Shown in pieces: positions 58,618 to 64,000 of a stretch of DNA of 64,000 nt. Position 1 is the first letter of the stretch; each line of letters opens with the position of its first letter. The notes below the pieces were generated by a model. It saw nothing but the letters and a program-made list of their open reading frames with translations, was not told the origin of the DNA and ran no database searches. Both the position numbers and the translations under genes were made by a program. This stretch comes from Phocoena phocoena (taxonomy: Eukaryota > Chordata > Mammalia > Artiodactyla > Phocoenidae), in the NCBI RefSeq assembly GCF_963924675.1, contig NC_089239.1, positions 5,507,001 through 5,571,000 of the forward strand, written 5' to 3'.

Positions 58618-60198
58618 TCAGTCGTCAGCCAATCCCAGCAGTTCGAGTGGTAATGCCGTTGGGTCGGCCTGCCCCCAGCGTGGAGACACTGAGGGAGGGC
58701 CAGTCGTAGGGCAGTCACTCTTCCAGTGGCCCGTTAGCCCGCAGCTGGGACAGGGCTTAGAAGGAGGTTGGGGATTGGGACATTGGCGAGCCCAATGGCC
58801 TTCTTTTCTGCATTCAAAGCAGGCCCCCGGCGGGGTTGACTTTTGCGTACCCCGTGGATGCTGTGATCCATGGGAGATGGCCGGCCTTAGGGCGGCTACA
58901 AGAGCTTGGGTTTGGAGGGCCACCTTCTGGTGCATCCGAGCCTGTCGGCTGGATTCTGCCAAATCCTCACGGCCATTATAGACTTTAAAGGCCATTCTTA
59001 CCAGATCTCGAATAGGGGTTTGAGGGCCGTCTTCTGCCCGTTTTAATTTCTTTCGGATGTCCGGGGCTGATTGCGTGATAAAATGGGTGGCTAGGACCGC
59101 TGCGCCTGCCGGGGTGTCGGGATCCAGCCAGGTGTAGAGAGTTAAGGCCTCTGTAAGGCGATTGAGAAAGATAGCTGGATTTTCGTTAGGTTCTTGGGTT
59201 ATCTCTTTTAGTTTTTCAAAATGGACTACCTTATGAGCGGCAGCCTGCATGCCAGCCAGGAGGCATTGGATCATGAGGTCGCGTTTACGGCGGCCAACTT
59301 GGCCATCCTGATTAAGTCCAGCCTGGATCAGTGCCAGGTACAGCAGTCGCTCCGACAGGCATGGAGTTGTCGGTAAGGTGAACCTGATCTGCATGGTTTC
59401 GGGCAGCAGTTTGAATTCTTTGCCTTTCATCAGGGGTTAAGGTAGAGGACAGAACCACAAAGATATCATGCCAGGTTAGATCGTAAGCTTGAGATAAATA
59501 GCGAAATTCTTTGATGTAGCGGGAAGAGTCGGCAGAAAAGGAGCCTAATCGCTTTTCTATTTGAGAGAGATCTTGGAGAGAAAAAGGGACACGGACTCTG
59601 ACCAGTCCTTCCGCTCCTGCTACCTCCCTCAGAGGGCAGAGGAGATTTGGATCTTGGGAGTCGTGAGAGCGTGTAAGCAAGGGGCGTGGGAGGAGAAACC
59701 GTTGAGGGAGGCGGGGGATCGGTTGGAGGGGCCAGAGCGGGTTCGGGAGGAGGAGTGACCGCTTCAGGGTAGGGTGGAGGTTGGAGAGGAGTTCTGAAGG
59801 GGGAAGTGGTAAGAGATTCGGGAGGGTCGGTTAGTGGGGAGGAATCCAAGGGGATTGAGGTTTTGGATGGAGGAGATGTTTGTTTGGCAAGGAGGATTTG
59901 AGAGGTAGAACAATTGACGCAAAGGGAGGGGCGGGAGCGCAAATACCAGAAGGCCTGAACATAGGGGACCTCGGACCATTTGCCCGTCCTGCGGCAGTAA
60001 TTATCTAGATCACGGAGGATGTTAAAATCGAAAGCCCCGTCAGGATTGATTGTCTAGAGGATATTGTGGCCAGGCCACAGTGGAATAGAAAATAAGCCGT
60101 TGGCAACGGAGATCTTGGGAGAAGCCGAGGGCTGTAAAATTGGCTAGGAGACATCCCAGGGGCGTCTTAGGACCTGGTTTAGATTGCGAGGTTCCCAT
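58618..60198 (-). pseudogene. gag: ERV-F gag, frameshifted
   Basis: The ATG at 60198 begins MGTSQSKPG with a myristoylation-type glycine. The matrix frame breaks near 60045. A proline-rich p12-like part follows with a PPPY late domain (59769-59780). A second break lies near 59680 and a third near 59350, at the capsid DPGW motif. The long open part 59430-58618 covers the C-terminal capsid with the major homology region ([15 protein letters not shown]) and two CX2CX4HX4C zinc knuckles (58780-58821, 58711-58752). It ends LGLADD then TGA. Two knuckles, rather than the single one usual in gammaretroviruses, fit the HERV-H/F group. The product cannot be made intact. Confidence 0.88.
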
Positions 60199-60415
60199 GA
60201 CCCCCAGTCTGTCCCTGAGTGAATGGAGAGGGAGAGAGGCGTCCCTGGTCTCAGTCTCCAATTCACGTCAGGTCGGAGGGCGGTCAGGCGGTTGGGACGT
60301 CTCCACAGTTGCCCGAGGCCCGGAGAGAGGACGGAGGAATCCCTGACGCGGCCGCGATTAAGGACAGGGAGTCCGGTGGGCAGGGACTCTGAGGGTCGGA
60401 GGGAACAAGGGAGGG

Positions 60416-60423
60416 GGACTTAC
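60416..60423 (-). promoter_or_regulatory. Likely major splice donor of the provirus
   Basis: GGGGTAAGTCC on the minus strand in the leader between primer-binding site and gag, the normal position for the env splice donor of simple retroviruses. Confidence 0.5.
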
Positions 60424-60525
60424 CCCGTTTTCTGCCGGGTCGGGTGGATGAGTAGAGGTTCCCTGGTTGTCTCCTGGGGGAGGGGAGGAGCGGCCCGCGC
60501 CGTAACCCGCGGGACTTGGTACCCC

Positions 60526-60543
60526 TCCCGGGTTTCGGCACCA
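60526..60543 (-). other. Primer-binding site for tRNA-Phe
   Basis: The 18 bases TGGTGCCGAAACCCGGGA, two bases inside the 5' LTR, are the exact complement of the 3' end of mammalian tRNA-Phe with CCA. This is the basis for calling the element ERV-F. Confidence 0.9.
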
Positions 60544-60545
60544 AA

Positions 60546-60978
60546 TGTAAGGTCGGATCTTAACAAACGGCACCGCGAAACAGAGGAAAGCTTCAAGTGA
60601 GCTTTATTAGGGAGCGCTCCCGGGCGAGGTTCACTGGTCTGAGAGAAAGGGGCCAGAGAAGTCGCACCCGGGCGAGGGTTGGGCAAGATTTTATAGGGGA
60701 AAAAGGGAAAGCGGTGTGGTGAATCTGGGAGGGCGCAGGGTATTCCTCATTTGGTGGTCTTTTGGGTATCCTGGGGGACCGTTAGTCCCGCCCCTCGAAA
60801 GGCGGGAAGGCTGGGCTGGGTTCAAAGTCCCCAGGTCAGTTCCTGGAACTGGGTGGTCCGGAATGTCTCCAGGGCAATTTCTGGAACTGGGTGGTCCGGA
60901 GAATTTCGGTCTGATGCAACCTGTGAATCTGATTGTGTTCCCCTGCCTCGGGCCAGTCTCGGGCCAGTTGGCCTTACA
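60546..60978 (-). repeat. 5' LTR of the ERV-F provirus
   Basis: 433 bp, running TGTAAGG...CCTTACA on the minus strand. A TATAAAA box (60689-60695) and an AATAAA signal (60603-60608) are visible. U3 has a direct repeat around GAACTGGGTGGTCCGGA (60836-60905, plus-strand reading). An 11-bp tandem duplication near 60950-60970 is absent from the 3' LTR. Confidence 0.9.
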
Positions 60979-60999
60979 CTTATTAGTGTTCGTTGTGCA

Positions 61000-62177
61000 A
61001 CATTTTGCATAATATTATTTGTTGAGATTCATTCATAATGATGTGTGCAAAACGGGTTTGTTTTTTAAAATGCATATGTAGCCATAAAATGAATATATCC
61101 CATTAATTATTTATCCTCCCATATTTATAGCAAGAACAGCTCTATCATGGACATCCTTGACCATGACTTCCTGGGCCCCAGTGAAATTGATGGATTATAA
61201 ATAAGAAATTTCTCAAGTGCTATATAATGCCAGTTTTTTTCTTCAAAAGCCTTATAACCAAGTTTTACTCATGCCAATAGCTTAAAAGTGTTTCTGTTCT
61301 CCACATTCTCGACAAAATGAATATCTTCACACACTTATTTTTGTTAATTAGTGGATGACAAATGCTGTTTTATTGTTGTTTTAATATGCACTTCACTGGT
61401 TATTAATAACACTTAGTATCTTTTCCAGTGTTTACTGACCGTTCTCATTGATTTGCTTTTCCTGAGATTTTTTTTTTTTTTTTTTTTGCCGGGGGCGGGG
61501 CGGTCGTTATTTTTTATTCATTTGTTTTGAGTTATTTATTTTCAATCTATGGCTTTATCTTTCTGTTTTTCTGGGTTTTGTTCCATGATCTATCGTGGGA
61601 AGTTTTGTTTTCTGTAGATATTAACACTTTATCTCCTCTATATGTTGCAATTATGCCACCTACACTATTGATTGTCTTCTTCCTTTGTTTTTGGGATTTA
61701 TTGCTATAAAATGAAATTTTCATATAATCATTATATTCATATTTTCTATCCTAGGTTCTCAGATTCCTCTCTTGTGTCTGTTAGAAGTGATAGCATCACA
61801 TTCGTATAGTATTTCTTAAAATTCTTTTTCCACTTAAGATGTAAATTCATAGCTTTCAGTTTCTTTAACAACAGTATTGCATTTTCCAACTTTCTTCAAA
61901 GCTTCTTTTTACTTTTTTTTTTTAATTGCAGCTTTATGCTGACTCAGGTATCATTTAGTTAGAATAACTTCAGATTATTTTCTTCAGATGGACTCTGCAG
62001 GTGGCATGCTTCCCGAATCGGTGCATGTCTGCAGATGTCTTTCTTGTTCTCATAACTGAATGACATTTGGCAATGTGTAGAATTTGTGAGTCATATTTCT
62101 TTTCTATAAATTTTTGCAATTTGATATAGTCTGTGTGAAGTGAGTTTTCCAGCAATTTCTGTATGTGGGTGAGTGTG

Positions 62178-62214
<37 letters not shown>

Positions 62215-62600
62215 TACATTAATACTCCCTAATATATCCCAAGTCCCTAAATTTTTCATTTTAATTTTCAGTCCCTACGCATTTTTTTTTTCTTCTATGG
62301 GAAATCATTGCTTTCATCCTGGGTCTTACTTGTCTGTGTTCCATATCATAGTTTTTTCTACAACTATGATCAAATCTTTATTTTTGACATGCATTTTACC
62401 AGCATTTGTTTTCTGTTGGCTAGACCTATAATTCTGTTCACAGTAAGCAAATTCTCTTCGATACATTTATTGAGTTATTTAATATTAACTGACATGTGTT
62501 TTAGTTTCAGAGTATACTTTTTTCTCTTGGAATGATCTCCTTGGAATGCTTATTCATTTCTCTTGAAATTAAGATTATTTTGTTCATCAATGCTTCTTCA
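61000..62600 (-). mobile_element. Old L1 fragments, probably antisense, with GT repeat
   Basis: ATGCACTTCACTGGTTATTA and TGACCGTTCTCATTGATTTG resemble reverse L1M text. The part after about 61900 is only weakly recognisable. A (TG)n is at 62181-62212. Confidence 0.4.
62181..62212. repeat. (TG)n microsatellite
   Basis: Sixteen TG units. Confidence 0.97.
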
Positions 62601-63099
62601 TTTGGAACTAACTTTTAAGTTTTGCATACTTTTTATTGTTCATTTTCCTTTCATTGGACATTGTTTTTCTTTCAGTGCTCATTTGTATTTTTGTTATGTC
62701 ACTGATTAAGGCAGACTGTTTTGTTGTTTCATACAGAAGCCAAAAGTATGCCTTTGAAAAAGGGCCCAGGATGAATAAACTTGCAAACAAAATTTTTATC
62801 CTTTTAATAATGCTTGTCAAATATCTGTTAAGGTTTTTAATCTCTAATTCCTTTTTCCTGGGAACTACTTCTGGATTCCCACTTCCACCACCTCCATTTA
62901 AATGCTTACAGTTATTAAAAGGTGGCTCTGCCCTTGTTTCAGAATTCACGTTCTAGATGCTTGCACCTAAACCAACCCAGTCCATGCAGTTTTTCCTTAA
63001 ATATATGTGGAATATAAACTGACAGATACCAGTTTTTCTCCGGGAACCTCTCTGGTTTTGTTATTTGAATTGAAGAAAAGGAAAAGTTTTCAAGAAGGA

Positions 63100-63530
63100 G
63101 AGGAAATAGATTGTTACAGGATATTGAATATAGTTACCTGTGCTATACAGCAGGTCCTTGTTGTTTATCTGTTTTGCATACAGTATTGTGTGTCTGTTTA
63201 GTCCAAACTCCTAATTTATCCCTCCCCTCCTTTCCCCTTTGGTAACCTTAAGTTTGTTTTCTATGTCTGTGAGTCTATTTCTGTTTTATAAAGGAGATCA
63301 TTTGTATCATTTTTTTTAGATTCTACATATAAGTGATATCATAGGATATTTGTCTGCCCAACTTACTTTTCTTAGTATGATAAAAGAATCTGAAAAAGAA
63401 TATATATATATGTATGTGTGTGTGCATATACATATATATGTATATATATATGACTGAATCACTTTGCTGTACACCTGAAACTAACACAACATTGCAAATC
63501 AACTATACTTCACTAAAAATTTTTAAAAAA
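63100..63530. mobile_element. LINE-1 3' end with internal inversion
   Basis: 63100-63380 is antisense L1 text (TACAGCAGGTCCTTGTTG, TAGATTCTACATATAAGTG). 63385-63530 is sense L1 3' end (AATCTGAAAAAGAATATAT, CACTTTGCTGTACACCTGAA) with an A-rich tail. This is the pattern of a 5'-inverted insertion. Confidence 0.7.
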
Positions 63531-63678
63531 GAATGAGAGGACGTGAAGGAGATAAGAAAAGTAGTGGTGAAAAAAAAGTAGTGGTGAAAAAAGTACTCTG
63601 TTAATGCTCTAGTTTCTCTTCCATTCTGGCCTTCAAACCTTCTTGATGTTTGGAATCCATGAGAAATCCCAGTGTCAC

Positions 63679-64000
63679 TGTTATGGACTAGGGTCCTTGG
63701 ACTCTTTAATCAATAGAAATTGATAAGTGGCCAGAGAAGGAATTCAGGCAAGGCTTTGTTGAGGCTCGTGCTGCAGCAGGAGGGAGTGAAAACAAGTGAC
63801 AGGTTCCCTGGCTCACTCTCCGAGGAAGGTGGGCTGGATCCTTAAGTGGGGTGAAGGTAGGGGCAGATTGGTGGTCTGCCCACTCGCCTGGTGGTGCTAT
63901 GTGCAGGGATCATGTGCAGTAAGTACCCTGCTTTTGCTCCTGGCACCTCCGGAGTGGCAGTCGGTTTGTGGCCTTTGTGTGTCTTATTGTTCATAATTAC
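63679..64000 (-). repeat. Second copy of the same LTR family, cut by the window end
   Basis: On the minus strand it reads GCTGCAGCACGAGCC, AAAGCCTTGCCTGAATTCC, CAATTTCTATTGATTAAAG and ends TCCATAACA at 63679. It shares these blocks with 29396-29758. Confidence 0.7.

Larger units (their letters stand above)
55382..60978 (-). mobile_element. ERV-F type class I endogenous retrovirus, defective provirus
   Basis: A 5.6-kb provirus on the minus strand is flanked by the 4-bp duplication CTTA (55378-55381 and 60979-60982). Order in viral sense: LTR, tRNA-Phe primer-binding site, splice donor, gag, protease, reverse transcriptase, RNase H (partial), Env transmembrane subunit, LTR. Integrase, the rest of RNase H and surface Env are deleted. 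Gag and pol carry several frameshifts, a 43-bp tandem duplication and a stop. The Phe primer site and two zinc knuckles place it near the HERV-H/F lineage of gammaretrovirus-like ERVs. It cannot make a complete virus. It lies antisense to the ADAM3-like gene. Confidence 0.9.

Overview
The window is mammalian nuclear DNA, most likely from a cetacean. It carries at least eleven copies of the tRNA-derived CHR SINE family (head motif GGCTTCCCTGGTGGCGCAG, A-rich tail). Several are near-identical and flanked by clean target-site duplications, which points to recent activity. It also holds cetartiodactyl-type LINE-1 3' ends, old L1 and L2 remnants, and several ERV LTRs. The species cannot be fixed from the sequence alone.

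The genes belong to the testis-expressed ADAM cluster. ADAM18 (tMDC III) runs on the minus strand from its start codon at 34442 down to exon 11 at 3518. Eleven consecutive coding exons are intact (1046 coding nt, about 348 residues): signal peptide, the whole prodomain and most of the catalytically dead metalloprotease domain. The disintegrin, EGF-like and membrane parts lie beyond the left edge. On the plus strand, exons 1 to 3 of a second ADAM gene begin at 48564. They fit ADAM3 (cyritestin) by protein similarity and by the head-to-head ADAM3/ADAM18 order known in mammals. Later exons lie to the right of the window or are not recognisable in it.

The most unusual structure lies between the two genes. 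The promoter, exon 1, intron 1 and exon 2 of the ADAM3-like gene are present twice as an inverted repeat (46613-about 47600 and about 48300-49246) around a spacer of about 0.7 kb. The left arm is an orphan 5' end with an intact signal-peptide exon and splice sites. It points at ADAM18 and has the same exon phases, so in-frame chimeric ADAM3-ADAM18 transcripts are formally possible. A 278-bp block of intron 1 is identical between the arms although the flanks, including coding exons, differ by a few percent.

Intron 3 of the ADAM3-like gene (or its 3' flank) carries a young class I provirus in antisense orientation at 55382-60978. It has a tRNA-Phe primer-binding site (ERV-F type), two LTRs differing at about 6 positions, and a 4-bp target duplication. 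Its gag and pol have several frameshifts. A large deletion removes integrase and the surface Env, so RNase H runs directly into the transmembrane Env. The rest of the window is repeat-rich intron and intergenic DNA.
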